The notes: generated by a model not told the origin, from the sequence alone. A DNA stretch of 47,338 nt from Ignavibacteriaceae bacterium (GCA_023231105.1 JALNWB010000009.1:1-47338), one strand, 5' to 3'. Positions 1-8,854 are shown, counted from the stretch's first letter. A program made the numbers and translations.

Positions 1-554
1 AGAGAAATTCCGTTATAAATTACTTCACATTTTTCACCGGAACTTTCACCAATAAATGTTTGAATATTCTCCGCGACACTTTTTGAAACGCAAATAAATT
101 TATCCGAATACTTTGCGAGTGTTTTGAGCAGTGTTCCTTCAAAAGAATTTTTTTCATACAGCAGGTGTTGAATAACCACAAGTTTTTTCTTGAAAAGAAA
201 AACAAGCGGAAGTGCAAATAATGCAGCAAAATTGCCGTTAGCGGCTATAATGGAAATATTCTTCTTTCTCATAAAAAGATAGAGCGGCAGAATAGATTTC
301 ACAATATTAGTAAGCGTTTTCAGCTTGTCGGAGATTGCCCAACCATCACTTTTTCGATAAATTTTTTTTAAACTCGCCAAAGAAAAGATGTTCAGCTTAT
401 GCTCTAAAAATACTTCTGAAGGATTACCCGGCGGTGTGGCAATAAAAAAAGCAAAGCCTTTAACGTGAAGCGCTATTTTTAATAACACTTCCTCGCCGCC
501 GCCCCATGAATCCATTACAGATAGAAGTAAAATAGAATTTTCGCTTTTGGCCAT
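1..554 (-). CDS. Glycosyltransferase family 4 (GT4), N-terminal part, cut by window edge
   Basis: Reading leftward from an ATG at 554 there is an uninterrupted frame of about 184 codons that runs off the left edge, so the C-terminal part is missing. The N-terminus reads like the first Rossmann half of a GT-B enzyme. A glycine-rich turn (SWGGGEEVLLKIA) follows the first beta strand, as in GT4 acceptor-binding domains. Later segments LVVIQHLLYEK and KFICVSKSVAENI, and the VIYNGIS motif, match the linker region of GT4 enzymes (family consensus roughly S.....l....gi...ki.vI.NGid). It probably adds a sugar to a lipid-linked surface glycan at the cytoplasmic membrane. It is divergent from the GT2 pair that starts at 687. 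Donor and acceptor cannot be told. Confidence 0.8.
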   Translation of the reverse strand, partial: MAKSENSILLLSVMDSWGGGEEVLLKIALHVKGFAFFIATPPGNPSEVFLEHKLNIFSLASLKKIYRKSDGWAISDKLKTLTNIVKSILPLYLFMRKKNISIIAANGNFAALFALPLVFLFKKKLVVIQHLLYEKNSFEGTLLKTLAKYSDKFICVSKSVAENIQTFIGESSGEKCEVIYNGIS

Positions 555-686
555 CTTTCTTAAACAATTGAAATTTTCTTTTTAAATATGCAAAGAAAAC
601 CTTTTAGATGCTTTCTTTTCGCTCCCAAAATTTTACTCGATTATTCTTATCTTTGGTCAGAGAAATGGAATCCTTCTAAAATTAGT

Positions 687-1493
687 ATGAAAATATCCGT
701 AATTACGCCGACGTTCAACTCCGAAAAATTTATTAGGCAGAATGCTCAATCTATTCTTTCGCAGACTTATAAGGATTATGAGCACATTATTATTGATAAT
801 AAAAGTACAGACGCTACTTTGTCATTTATCAAAGACGAATATGAAGATAAATCTTCGTGGGAAAAACTTGTAACGGTTTCAGGAAAAGATAGCGGCATTG
901 CAGAGGCTTTCAATAAAGGAATATCTCTGGCTACCGGGGAAGTTATCGCCTTCTTAAATTCAGATGATTATTATTTTAGTACTGATGTTTTTCAAAAGGT
1001 AAGCGATGCTTTTTCTGTCGATGAAATTATATTTGTCCACGGAAATATTTTTTTTGAAGATGATAAATACGGGTCAAATATTCGCAAACCGTTGATGTGT
1101 CAACTTCAACAAGCTATGCCTTTTAATCATCCCGCAATGTTTGTTCGAAAAAAATGTTTTGAACAAGCCGGTCTTTTCGATACAAACTTTCATCTGGCAA
1201 TGGACTTTGAGATGATTTGTCGCATGTCAATCCAAATCCCAGATTTTTTAAAAAATGGATTTTATCTCAACGGAACACCGCTGGTTTTCATGCGTGGCGG
1301 TGGCGCTTCTTGGCTGAAAGAGAAAGAAAGTGTTATCGAAGTAAAAAATGCTTTGCAAAAAAATAAATTATGGAATGCTCAAGCAGTTTATTATTTTTTG
1401 TTGCGGCGGTCTCGAATTCTTCTAAAATCTTTTTTGGATAAAGCCGGACTTCTTTTACTTGTAAAGTATTGGCGAAAAATTAAATGGAAATGA
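687..1493 (+). CDS. Glycosyltransferase family 2 (GT2), WfgS/WcaA-like
   Basis: GT-A fold glycosyltransferase of 268 residues. The N-terminus MKISVITPTFNSEKFI is the standard GT2 nucleotide-binding strand. DNKSTDAT (canonical DGSTD) follows, then DSGIAEAFNKGISLATGEV and FLNSDDYY, the SDD being the metal/donor-binding DxD equivalent. The open frame extends upstream to an ATG at 588, but the extra 33 residues are not GT2-like and the ATG at 687 begins exactly at the first conserved strand, so 687 is preferred. It likely transfers a sugar during O-antigen or exopolysaccharide assembly. Its stop codon lies inside the start of the next GT2 gene (10-nt overlap), implying translational coupling and a shared pathway. 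Confidence 0.88.
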   Translation: MKISVITPTFNSEKFIRQNAQSILSQTYKDYEHIIIDNKSTDATLSFIKDEYEDKSSWEKLVTVSGKDSGIAEAFNKGISLATGEVIAFLNSDDYYFSTDVFQKVSDAFSVDEIIFVHGNIFFEDDKYGSNIRKPLMCQLQQAMPFNHPAMFVRKKCFEQAGLFDTNFHLAMDFEMICRMSIQIPDFLKNGFYLNGTPLVFMRGGGASWLKEKESVIEVKNALQKNKLWNAQAVYYFLLRRSRILLKSFLDKAGLLLLVKYWRKIKWK

Positions 1494-2263
1494 ATCACCA
1501 AATAAAAATATCTTCCCTCATTATTGCTAAAGATGAGGAACAAAACATCGCTCGCTGTGTTGAAAGTCAACTTGCCTGTGTTGATGAAATAATTATTTTA
1601 ATTGATGACGCAACAACAGATCGAACCGAAGAAATTGTCCGTTCGTTTCCGCAAGTGCGTTGTGAAAAAGTTGTGTGGCAAGGATTTTCAAAAACCAAAC
1701 AACTTGGACTTTCGCTTGCTTCAAACAATTGGATATTTTGGATAGACGCAGATGAAGCTGTAACCAAGTCGCTAAACGATGAACTGCTTCAATTTAAAAA
1801 GGAGCTTCCAAAAGTTAACGCATATTCCTTTCCGCGGCGCGCATTCTTTTTGGGAAAATGGATAAAACATTCCGGGTGGTATCCGGGAAGAGTTACGCGT
1901 CTTTTTCGAAAAGATAAAATTCAATTCAGCGGAAACGATGTGCATGAGTACCTGCTTGTTTACGAAGAAGTTGGAAGGTTCGTCGGCGATATCGATCACT
2001 TCACTGATCCTTCCATTGAACATTACTTCACAAAATTTAATACCTATACTTCGCTTGCGGCAAAAGAGTTGTTCGAGAAAAAAAAATCATTTAAGAAAAC
2101 AGATGTACTGCTGCGCCCCTTATTTATCTTTCTAAAAATGTATATTTTTCGTTTAGGATTTTTAGACGGCTTCCACGGATTTCTTTTAGCTGTCTTTTCA
2201 TCACATTATGTTTTTACTAAATACGCAAAACTTTGGGAACTCTATCAACAAAAGGAGAAATAA
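1484..2263 (+). CDS. Glycosyltransferase family 2, WaaE/KdtX-like
   Basis: 259-residue GT2 enzyme. The first strand is SSLIIAKDEEQNIARCVES, a pattern (NEE-type motif after the first strand) typical of the WaaE/beta-1,4-glucosyltransferase-like subgroup. DDATTDRTEEI replaces DGSTD, and WIDADEAV supplies the DxD motif. The middle segment FPRRAFFLGKWIKHSGWYPGR with RLFRK is also typical of this subgroup, whose known members act on lipopolysaccharide core. It overlaps the upstream GT2 gene by 10 nt. A second ATG at 1490 forms an ATGA overlap with the upstream stop and is an equally plausible start. A core-oligosaccharide role is inference from the family. Confidence 0.87.
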   Translation: MEMNHQIKISSLIIAKDEEQNIARCVESQLACVDEIIILIDDATTDRTEEIVRSFPQVRCEKVVWQGFSKTKQLGLSLASNNWIFWIDADEAVTKSLNDELLQFKKELPKVNAYSFPRRAFFLGKWIKHSGWYPGRVTRLFRKDKIQFSGNDVHEYLLVYEEVGRFVGDIDHFTDPSIEHYFTKFNTYTSLAAKELFEKKKSFKKTDVLLRPLFIFLKMYIFRLGFLDGFHGFLLAVFSSHYVFTKYAKLWELYQQKEK

Positions 2264-2266
2264 ATT

Positions 2267-2593
2267 ATGACTGAAACAACTAACCACGAAGTTCTTTTTA
2301 TGCAGTTGATTATGCAGCAGCAGCAATGGGCAATGATGTCGATGGGAAAATTGAAAAACCCGATGAGCGACAAAATTGAACGAAATCTTGAGATGTCAAA
2401 ATATGCAATCGACACGCTCGATATGCTGGCGGCAAAAACAAAAGGAAATCTCGGCGAGTATGAAAATAAATTTATCAGCGAAGTTTTACGCGAATTAAAA
2501 TTAAACTACGTTGAAGAAGTTGAAAAAGACAAAAAAGAAGAATCCGCTTCCCCTGCTGCAACCGCCGGAGAAGAAAAACCACCGGTAGCATAA
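2267..2593 (+). CDS. DUF1844 domain protein
   Basis: Small 108-residue soluble protein. Residues 8-85 match the DUF1844 pattern: LFMQLIMQQQQWAMMSMGKL, then NPMSDKIERNLEMSKYAID and an MLAAKTKGNL segment before a final helix. The tail (about 86-108) is charged and low-complexity with EK, A and P. A strong AAAGGAG lies 8 nt ahead of the ATG. The gene begins 3 nt after the GT2 stop, and its stop directly abuts the nadK start, so it sits in a tight operon. The family function is unknown; the pairing with nadK is only context. Confidence 0.85.
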   Translation: MTETTNHEVLFMQLIMQQQQWAMMSMGKLKNPMSDKIERNLEMSKYAIDTLDMLAAKTKGNLGEYENKFISEVLRELKLNYVEEVEKDKKEESASPAATAGEEKPPVA

Positions 2594-3493
2594 ATGAAAT
2601 TTGGAATATTCGGCAATACAACCAAAGACGAACTTACGAATACTCTGCAAGTTTTGGTTGAACGCCTTAAAGAAAATAACTATGAATTTCTTATTAATGA
2701 TTCGTTGCACGGATCGTTTCCTGTTGAATTAGTTCAACCGGATTATTTTGCTTCCGCCGAAAAAGTTGCCGGAACATGCGACATATTAATTTCGCTTGGC
2801 GGAGACGGCACTATGCTTTCAACAGCATATATCGCGCATCAATTTGATAAACCTGTTCTCGGAATTAATCTTGGCAAACTCGGTTTTTTAGCCGAAGTTG
2901 ACATCAAAGGAATTGAGCAGCTTTTTAGCGACATAAAAAATTCGCGCTATTCAATTGAAAAAAGAATTGCGCTCGTCGGAAATTGTAAGAATATTTCATG
3001 CGAAGAATTATTTGCCGTTAATGATTTGGTTATCGATAAAGGCGGCTGGCCCAAGATGATTGAACTTACAATTTATGTCGAAGGTGAATATGTTACAACT
3101 TTTTCGGCAGACGGTTTAATTATTGCCACTCCAACAGGCTCAACAGGTTATTCGCTTTCTGTCGGAGGACCGATTGTTAGTCCAAAAGCCGAGGTTATTG
3201 CGCTCAGTCCTATTTCGCCTCACACCTTAACAATGCGTCCCTTGGTTTTGCCGAGTAATGAAAAAATATATATTACGGTAGAATCGATGCATACAAAATT
3301 ACAAGTAAACTGCGATGGGCAGCGCGTAATGGAATTCTCACCACCGCTTGACATTGTTATTTCTAAAAGTGAAAAACCGTTGAAGTTAGTACACATGGAT
3401 TCTGCAAATTATTTTGACATTCTTCGTTCAAAACTACTATGGGGATTGGATGTAAGAAAAAATTTGCATCAACAAAAAGGAACTCAAAAATGA
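2594..3493 (+). CDS. nadK: NAD kinase
   Basis: ATP-NAD kinase making NADP+ in the cytoplasm; 299 residues is the usual length. The family hallmark GGDGTML is at residues 69-75, with the catalytic Asp in it. GINLGKLGFLAEV follows, then AVNDLVIDKG (the NE/ND nicotinamide-binding motif, here ND) and SADGLIIATPTGSTGYSLSVGGPIV, here split as the ADG and TGSTGYS motifs. The ATG immediately follows the DUF1844 stop. Its own stop overlaps the start of the thioredoxin-like gene (ATGA), so the genes are coupled. Confidence 0.96.
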   Translation: MKFGIFGNTTKDELTNTLQVLVERLKENNYEFLINDSLHGSFPVELVQPDYFASAEKVAGTCDILISLGGDGTMLSTAYIAHQFDKPVLGINLGKLGFLAEVDIKGIEQLFSDIKNSRYSIEKRIALVGNCKNISCEELFAVNDLVIDKGGWPKMIELTIYVEGEYVTTFSADGLIIATPTGSTGYSLSVGGPIVSPKAEVIALSPISPHTLTMRPLVLPSNEKIYITVESMHTKLQVNCDGQRVMEFSPPLDIVISKSEKPLKLVHMDSANYFDILRSKLLWGLDVRKNLHQQKGTQK

Positions 3494-3993
3494 AAAATTT
3501 ATTATTAATCCTCTTTTTTTCATTTGTTACTTTAGCGCAAACAACAAACCAATGTGTGATAGATCAAAAATCCGGTAAGGCGATGTTAGTTGGTATTTGC
3601 GATCGCGAAGCATTTAAAGATACATCTTTCGCATGGTGGTTCAATGCGGAATATGAAAACTATAATCTTGATAAAGAAACGCTTACTAATGTTAAAATGG
3701 ATAATGAGTTTCACTCAATAACCATAGTAATGGGAACGTGGTGCAGTGACAGCAGAAGAGAAGTCCCGCGTTTCTATAAAATTCTTGATTCGCTAAATTT
3801 TCCTCCCGGAAAAGTTAAACTGATAATGGTAGATAGAAAAAAAGAAGCCGGGGAGATGGATATTTCATCTCTAAAAATTGAACTTGTTCCCACGATAATT
3901 TTTTATAACGATGGATTGGAAGTTGGTAGAATTATTGAAACACCAAAAGAAACGTTGGAAAAAGATTTAGCAGCTATTTTAGCAAAAAAGTAA
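3490..3993 (+). CDS. Exported thioredoxin-like protein with CxxS active site
   Basis: 167 residues, starting at the ATG that overlaps the nadK stop, with AAGGA just upstream. The longer frame from 3439 merely reads through nadK. Residues 1-16 are a signal peptide (MKNLLLILFFSFVTLA, likely cleaved before QTT), so the protein is periplasmic or otherwise exported. The thioredoxin core contains GTWCSDSRREVPRFYKIL, so the active site is C85-S-D-S88. The resolving cysteine is replaced by serine, which favours monothiol/disulfide-isomerase chemistry or simple thiol binding. The cis-Pro loop is present (ELVPTIIFYNDG). The substrate is unknown. It ends 13 nt from the convergent pseudouridine synthase gene. 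Confidence 0.83.
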   Translation: MKNLLLILFFSFVTLAQTTNQCVIDQKSGKAMLVGICDREAFKDTSFAWWFNAEYENYNLDKETLTNVKMDNEFHSITIVMGTWCSDSRREVPRFYKILDSLNFPPGKVKLIMVDRKKEAGEMDISSLKIELVPTIIFYNDGLEVGRIIETPKETLEKDLAAILAKK

Positions 3994-4006
3994 TTCGTAA
4001 AATTGC

Positions 4007-4573
4007 TCAGGTAATTTCGGAACAAGAAATTTCCCGCACTTCTCCCGGTTTCATTTTTCCCAAAAGGATGTTGCCGACCCGAACTCGTACTAATCGCAAT
4101 GTCGGGTAAACGACTTTTGCGGTCATCTTTCGCACTTGTCTGTTTCTCCCTTCAACAATAATGATGCTTATCCATGTTGTCGGAATTGTTTTTCGGAAAC
4201 GGATAGGGGGAATTCTTTCTTCAAACGGCGGCGGATTTTTTAAAATTTTTACTTTTGCCGGAAGCGTTTTTTTATTCTCAATTACTACACCGGCGCTAAG
4301 CCGTAATAAAGCTTCTTCGTTCGGAACTCCTTCAACTTGAACAAAATATTCTTTTTCTAATTTTTGTTTTGGATGAAGCAATTTGTCGGTAAGTGCTTTA
4401 TCATTTGTTAAAAGAAGAAGTCCTTCACTGTCGTAATCAAGCCTTCCAACCGGATAAACGTCATGCGGAAAAGAGAAAAGATCGGCGAGTGTTTTTCTTC
4501 CGTCGGAATCCGTAAATTGAGAGAGCATGCCAAAAGGTTTGTACACTACAAAATATTTAAATGATTTTTTCAT
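4007..4573 (-). CDS. RNA pseudouridine synthase, RsuA/RluE family
   Basis: 188-residue enzyme converting uridine to pseudouridine in rRNA. The start of the catalytic domain (YFVVYKPFGMLSQF) is at residue 7, so there is no N-terminal S4 domain. This matches RluE (23S rRNA U2457) rather than RsuA, RluB or RluF. The catalytic Asp is D46 in VGRLDYDSEGLLLLTND. The KEYFVQVEG strand and the C-terminal EGRNRQVRKM motif are conserved. The exact target base is inference. It is transcribed divergently from the pyrophosphatase gene and converges with the thioredoxin-like gene. Confidence 0.92.
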   Translation of the reverse strand: MKKSFKYFVVYKPFGMLSQFTDSDGRKTLADLFSFPHDVYPVGRLDYDSEGLLLLTNDKALTDKLLHPKQKLEKEYFVQVEGVPNEEALLRLSAGVVIENKKTLPAKVKILKNPPPFEERIPPIRFRKTIPTTWISIIIVEGRNRQVRKMTAKVVYPTLRLVRVRVGNILLGKMKPGEVREISCSEIT

Positions 4574-4697
4574 CAGACTTTTTTCTTTTCACAGCGTCAA
4601 AATTAACAAAAACATTTTCTTTTCCCGAAAAATTTCAGGAGGGTTCCCACAACAGTAAACTATTTCTTATTTTTACGGAAAGAAAAAAGGAATCAAC

Positions 4698-5384
4698 TTG
4701 AAATCACCTAAAAATGATCCGATTTGGAAAATGATGGGCTTGCTTTTTAAGCCTCACCCATGGCATGGAATATCTATCGGCGATAAAGCCCCGGAACAAT
4801 TAACTGCGTATATTGAAATTGTTCCAACAGATTCGATGAAATATGAAATTGATAAACAATCAGGGTATTTAAAAGTTGATAGACCCCAGCGGTACTCTAA
4901 TTTTTGTCCGACGCTTTACGGGTTAATTCCCCAAACGTATTGCGCTGAAAATGTTGCTGCATTGTGCAAAGAAAAAACCGGTAAGAAAGAAATTGTTGGA
5001 GACGGCGACCCGCTTGATATTTGCGTGCTTACGGAAAAAACCATTACGCAAGGAGGAATATTATTGGAAGTTATCCCCATCGGCGGCTTACGCATGCTTG
5101 ACGGCAATGAAGCTGACGATAAAATAATTGCGGTTATGAAAGGCGATGCAGTTTACGGCAACATGAAAAGCGTAAACGATGTACCCGGAAATGTTATCGA
5201 TCGGTTGCGCCACTATTTTTTAACTTACAAAGACGTTCCAGGCGATGAACATCATAAGCACTGTGAAATACATGAAGTTTATGATTTCCAAACAGCGCAT
5301 GAAGTAATTAAAAGAAGCCAGGAAGATTATCAACTTCGCTTTGGAGATATTGAGGAAATGCTCACTTCCGCGTTGCGCGGATAA
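4698..5384 (+). CDS. ppa: Inorganic pyrophosphatase, family I
   Basis: Soluble Mg-dependent pyrophosphatase that pulls biosynthetic reactions forward. The family I signature is DGDPLDICV (D102, D104, D107), with the substrate-binding YEIDKQSGYLKVDR strand at about 49-62 and YGLIPQTYC at 74-82. At 228 residues it is longer than the roughly 175-residue E. coli enzyme, because of an N-terminal lead-in (WHGISIG) and a C-terminal extension. The start is TTG, supported by AAGGA about 8 nt upstream and by the lack of a good ATG before the conserved region. Confidence 0.93.
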   Translation: MKSPKNDPIWKMMGLLFKPHPWHGISIGDKAPEQLTAYIEIVPTDSMKYEIDKQSGYLKVDRPQRYSNFCPTLYGLIPQTYCAENVAALCKEKTGKKEIVGDGDPLDICVLTEKTITQGGILLEVIPIGGLRMLDGNEADDKIIAVMKGDAVYGNMKSVNDVPGNVIDRLRHYFLTYKDVPGDEHHKHCEIHEVYDFQTAHEVIKRSQEDYQLRFGDIEEMLTSALRG

Positions 5385-5433
5385 TTCATAAACAAAATTA
5401 AGATTTTGATTAAGAGAAAAAGGGAAGGAGAAT

Positions 5434-5676
5434 ATGGCGTATTATTTTAGAGATCAGAAAAAATATATCGAAGAGTTAAAACGGTGGGAAGCAAAAATGC
5501 AGCCGAAAGAACTTGAAGAATATAAAATGTTTGTTAAGCGGCATAAAGACGAAGAAGAATTCGACTCAATCTCTTTCGGAAAACTAAAAGCGCTTTATGA
5601 TAAATATGAGGCTCAACGAGAAAAGAAGAATTATGAACATTTCTTTAAAAAACCAGACCAAGAGAACGCTAATTGA
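5434..5676 (+). CDS. Small charged protein of unknown function
   Basis: 80 residues, very rich in Lys and Glu and predicted all-helical (IEELKRWEAKMQPKELEEYK and KALYDKYEAQREKKNYEHF). It has no signal peptide, membrane segment or cysteine. It is preceded by a strong AAGGAG with about 4 nt spacing, and sits 49 nt after ppa in the same direction, which supports a real gene. I do not recognise a family. It could be a small cytoplasmic binding or chaperone-like protein, but nothing in the sequence proves this. Confidence 0.65.
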   Translation: MAYYFRDQKKYIEELKRWEAKMQPKELEEYKMFVKRHKDEEEFDSISFGKLKALYDKYEAQREKKNYEHFFKKPDQENAN

Positions 5677-5710
5677 CCTTTCAATGTTTCGGTATTAAGC
5701 AAGAGTTTGA

Positions 5711-5718
5711 TAAATTTG
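5711..5718 (+). promoter_or_regulatory. Possible Bacteroidota-type -7 box ahead of the DUF2723 gene
   Basis: TAAATTTG fits the Bacteroidota -7 consensus TAnnTTTG and lies 39 nt before the ATG. The -33 partner 20 nt upstream (TTTC at 5687-5690) has one mismatch to TTTG, so the call is weak. Confidence 0.3.
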
Positions 5719-5757
5719 AACTACTAATTATGAATCTCATTCATCCTCGAGGAACTA

Positions 5758-8700
5758 ATGAATTATAAGCTTCTGAATAGAATTGTAGCGGCGGTTGTTT
5801 TTGCTATTTCAGCCATCGTTCTTTTTTTAACGGTACAACCTTCGGTTTCATTTTGGGATTGCGGCGAGTTTGTTGCTTCCGGTTTTTCTCTCCAGGTGCC
5901 TCACCCACCCGGGGCTCCGTTCTTTTTGCTGCTCGGAAGAGTATTTTCGATGCTGCCGTTTGCTGATAATATGGCATTTCGTTTTAATACAATTTCCGTT
6001 CTGGCAAGTTCATTCTCAATTCTTTTTTTGTATTTAATTGCTGTTAAATTAATTGAGAATTATAAAGGAAAGAAGTATAATAATCTTTCAGAAGCTCTGC
6101 TCACCTACATACCTGCGGCTATTGGCGCTTTATCTTTTTCATTTAGTGATACCTTTTGGTTTAGCGGAGTAGAGGCTGAAGTTTACTCTACCAGTACTTT
6201 ATTTTTAGCTGTCATAATTTATTTGATGATGGTATGGCACGAGAAAGCCGATAATAAAGACAATGAAAAATATATTTTGCTTATCGCATATCTTATCGGT
6301 CTTTCAACCGGCGTTCACCTGATGAGCGTTTTAGCCATGATTTCCGTTGTTATGGTTATCATGTTTAGAAAATATGTTGATGACGATGAAGCATTGAAAA
6401 AAACAGGGTATATTTTCCTTGCTCACGCCGGTCTGCTCACAATTCTTGCAATTGCTCTTTGGGCAAACCAAACCGATGCTACTCCGCCTACTCCCGATCA
6501 ATACAAGGAATTTGATTCCCGCTTTAAAATGGTTATGGCTGGAATAAGTATTTTGGTAGTTGGAGCTTTGTGGAAAAAATTATTCAACAGAAATTCAATT
6601 TATATTGCTCTTGCAATTGGCGGTGTTGCTCTGTTTGTTGTTTATCCGGGAATTGTTAAAATACTTCCAGGACTGATGTCGAGCATTTCCGGTGATAACA
6701 TCATGACGGAAATTATCTTGTTGGTTGCTCTGTTCGGTGTTTTAGGTTACGGCGTTTATTATGCTGTAAAAAACAATAAACCAACAATGCATCTTGTTTT
6801 TCTTTCAATGATTTTTGCGCTTCTGGGATTTACTACTTACACGATGGTGATAGTCCGCGCAAATCAAAATCCTCCGATGAATGAAAATGAACCGGATAAT
6901 TTTTCCGAATTAGTTTCCTATTTAAACCGTGAACAGTACGGTGATTTCCCCATCTTCAAAAGAAGATTTGCTACCGAGCCGCATCAAATGGGTGTTTATG
7001 AAAACTATTCATCAGATATGGATTTTTGGTGGCGTTATCAAATGAACCACATGACCACAAGATATTTTATGTGGAATTATGTCGGGCGTGAATCTTGGGA
7101 TCAAGATGCCGGCGCAAATATGTGGCCTCTAAACGGACTCGGGAACGCAATATTCAAGCCGTTCAACATTCATTTTAACGGTGAAGCAAAAGATTCTCTG
7201 TTTGGTATTCCGCTTTTATTAGGATTACTCGGAATATATTTCCATTTCAAAAAAGATTGGAAGATGGCAAGTATTTTTATGGTACTCTTCATCTTTATGG
7301 GATACTTAACGGCATTCTACCAAAATCAACAAGAGCCGCAGCCGCGTGAAAGAGATTATTTTTACGTCGGTGCATTTTTTGTTTTTTCAATTTGGATAGC
7401 TTTAGGTCTTCGCGGAATAATCGATGTTCTGTTAGAAAAAATTAAATCTCATTCACTGGCAAAAAATGCTGCCTATGCTGTTGTAGTTCTTGGAATTATT
7501 TTTGTTCCTGTTAGAATGCTGCAAGCAAATTATTTTACTCACGACCGTTCGCGCAATTGGGTGCCATGGGATTATTCTTACAACCTATTGCAAAGCTGCG
7601 CGCCAAATGCAATTCTCTTTACTAACGGCGATAACGACACTTTCCCACTCTGGTATATGCAGGATGTAGAAGGAGTGCGGCGTGATGTTCGTATTGTAAA
7701 CTTAAGTTTGCTGAATACTACCTGGTATATCAAGCAATTAAAAAATCTTGAACCTTACGGTGCACGAAAAGTTTCGATGAATATTGATGATTTGCAGATT
7801 GATGCGCTTCAGCCTGCTCAATGGGACCCGCAAGATGTTACCATACCTGTTCCGAAACAGCTTCCTTCATCTTATAAAACGTATTCCGAAGGAAGAACAA
7901 TTTTAAATGTTGATCCAAAATTAAATCTTGATGAATGGAAAATTCAAGATTCAACGGTCATCCGCGATGGAAAACTTACGTGGAAGATGGACAACACAGT
8001 TGTCTATAGCGGCATAAAAGCTGTGCGGGTTCAAGACATTATGGTAAAAGAAATTGTTCAAGCAAACAATTGGCAAAGACCGATTTATTTTGCGGTAACC
8101 TGTTCGGACGACAGCAAAATCGGTTTGAATGATTATCTGAAAATGGAAGGAATGGCTTTCCGTTTTGTTCCGGAGAAAAAACAACCGAGAGTTGAGTTTA
8201 TTAATGAACCCGTTCTGCGCAAACAATTATTTGAAGAAAATAAAAGCTATTCAAAAAATTATATGCCGGGATTTAAATTTAGAGGTTTAAACGATTCAAC
8301 TATCTTCTTTGACGAAAACCATACGCGGCTTGTGCAAAATTATCGGAATGCATACATTCGACTGGCTATTTATTATATGAATACCAGTCAGCCGGATCAA
8401 AAAGTTGTTGATGTTTTGAACTTAATGGAAAAGAAACTTCCGAGAAAAATTTTGCCGATTGATTACCGTATTCTTTATGATATCGGCAATTTGTATTTCG
8501 CTGTAAATGATATGCCTCATTACAAAATAATTGCTTCTGAAATTGAAAGAGATGCTTTGCAGGCCGTTGTGGAAAATCCCCGCGGACAGCCCGGACGCTA
8601 CAATCCTTACAACATCTTGTTGGATATTTATGAAAATTTGCAAGAGTACGACAAAGGAATTGATTTGCTCCAAAAGCTTTCTAATATGTATCCGGGCGAC

Positions 8701-8775
8701 AATCAAGTTAAAAGTGAAATTGAAAGAATGAAAGCTGCAAAAGCGAATAAGGATTCCTTAGCTATCAGAAAATAG
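5758..8775 (+). CDS. DUF2723/TMEM260-like multi-pass glycosyltransferase (GT-C type)
   Basis: 1005-residue integral membrane protein. The N-terminus matches DUF2723: a first membrane helix, then the loop motif SFWDCGEFVASG (acidic D34 and E37) and VPHPPGAPFFLLLGR. The acidic first extracytoplasmic loop is what GT-C polyprenyl-phosphate-sugar transferases use for catalysis. The family is related to human TMEM260, an O-mannosyltransferase. About 13 hydrophobic segments occupy residues 8-590. A soluble domain then includes FTNGDNDTFPLWYMQ, and the last 130 residues look like TPR-type helices. It probably glycosylates exported proteins from a lipid-linked donor. The gene stands alone, followed by an inverted repeat and a GT9 gene. 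Confidence 0.85.
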   Translation: MNYKLLNRIVAAVVFAISAIVLFLTVQPSVSFWDCGEFVASGFSLQVPHPPGAPFFLLLGRVFSMLPFADNMAFRFNTISVLASSFSILFLYLIAVKLIENYKGKKYNNLSEALLTYIPAAIGALSFSFSDTFWFSGVEAEVYSTSTLFLAVIIYLMMVWHEKADNKDNEKYILLIAYLIGLSTGVHLMSVLAMISVVMVIMFRKYVDDDEALKKTGYIFLAHAGLLTILAIALWANQTDATPPTPDQYKEFDSRFKMVMAGISILVVGALWKKLFNRNSIYIALAIGGVALFVVYPGIVKILPGLMSSISGDNIMTEIILLVALFGVLGYGVYYAVKNNKPTMHLVFLSMIFALLGFTTYTMVIVRANQNPPMNENEPDNFSELVSYLNREQYGDFPIFKRRFATEPHQMGVYENYSSDMDFWWRYQMNHMTTRYFMWNYVGRESWDQDAGANMWPLNGLGNAIFKPFNIHFNGEAKDSLFGIPLLLGLLGIYFHFKKDWKMASIFMVLFIFMGYLTAFYQNQQEPQPRERDYFYVGAFFVFSIWIALGLRGIIDVLLEKIKSHSLAKNAAYAVVVLGIIFVPVRMLQANYFTHDRSRNWVPWDYSYNLLQSCAPNAILFTNGDNDTFPLWYMQDVEGVRRDVRIVNLSLLNTTWYIKQLKNLEPYGARKVSMNIDDLQIDALQPAQWDPQDVTIPVPKQLPSSYKTYSEGRTILNVDPKLNLDEWKIQDSTVIRDGKLTWKMDNTVVYSGIKAVRVQDIMVKEIVQANNWQRPIYFAVTCSDDSKIGLNDYLKMEGMAFRFVPEKKQPRVEFINEPVLRKQLFEENKSYSKNYMPGFKFRGLNDSTIFFDENHTRLVQNYRNAYIRLAIYYMNTSQPDQKVVDVLNLMEKKLPRKILPIDYRILYDIGNLYFAVNDMPHYKIIASEIERDALQAVVENPRGQPGRYNPYNILLDIYENLQEYDKGIDLLQKLSNMYPGDNQVKSEIERMKAAKANKDSLAIRK

Positions 8776-8781
8776 CCATTT

Positions 8782-8830
8782 GTCAATAGTCATTAGTCAT
8801 TGATTTTTCCAGTAACTAATGACCCTTGAC
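8782..8830. repeat. Imperfect inverted repeat with 7-nt periodicity
   Basis: The left arm GTCAATAGTCATTAGT (8782-8797) and right arm ACTAATGACCCTTGAC (8815-8830) pair at 14 of 16 positions around a 17-nt loop. Both arms are made of degenerate 7-mers containing GTCA or TGAC. It starts 7 nt after the DUF2723 stop and has no U-run, so it may be a repeat element or an mRNA 3' end hairpin rather than a classical terminator. Confidence 0.6.
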
Positions 8831-8854
8831 TCACTGACCAATGAAACTCAATCG

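Noticed and set aside
588..686. N-terminal extension of the first GT2 gene
   Set aside because: The 33 extra residues do not resemble GT2 proteins; the ATG at 687 coincides with the first conserved strand.
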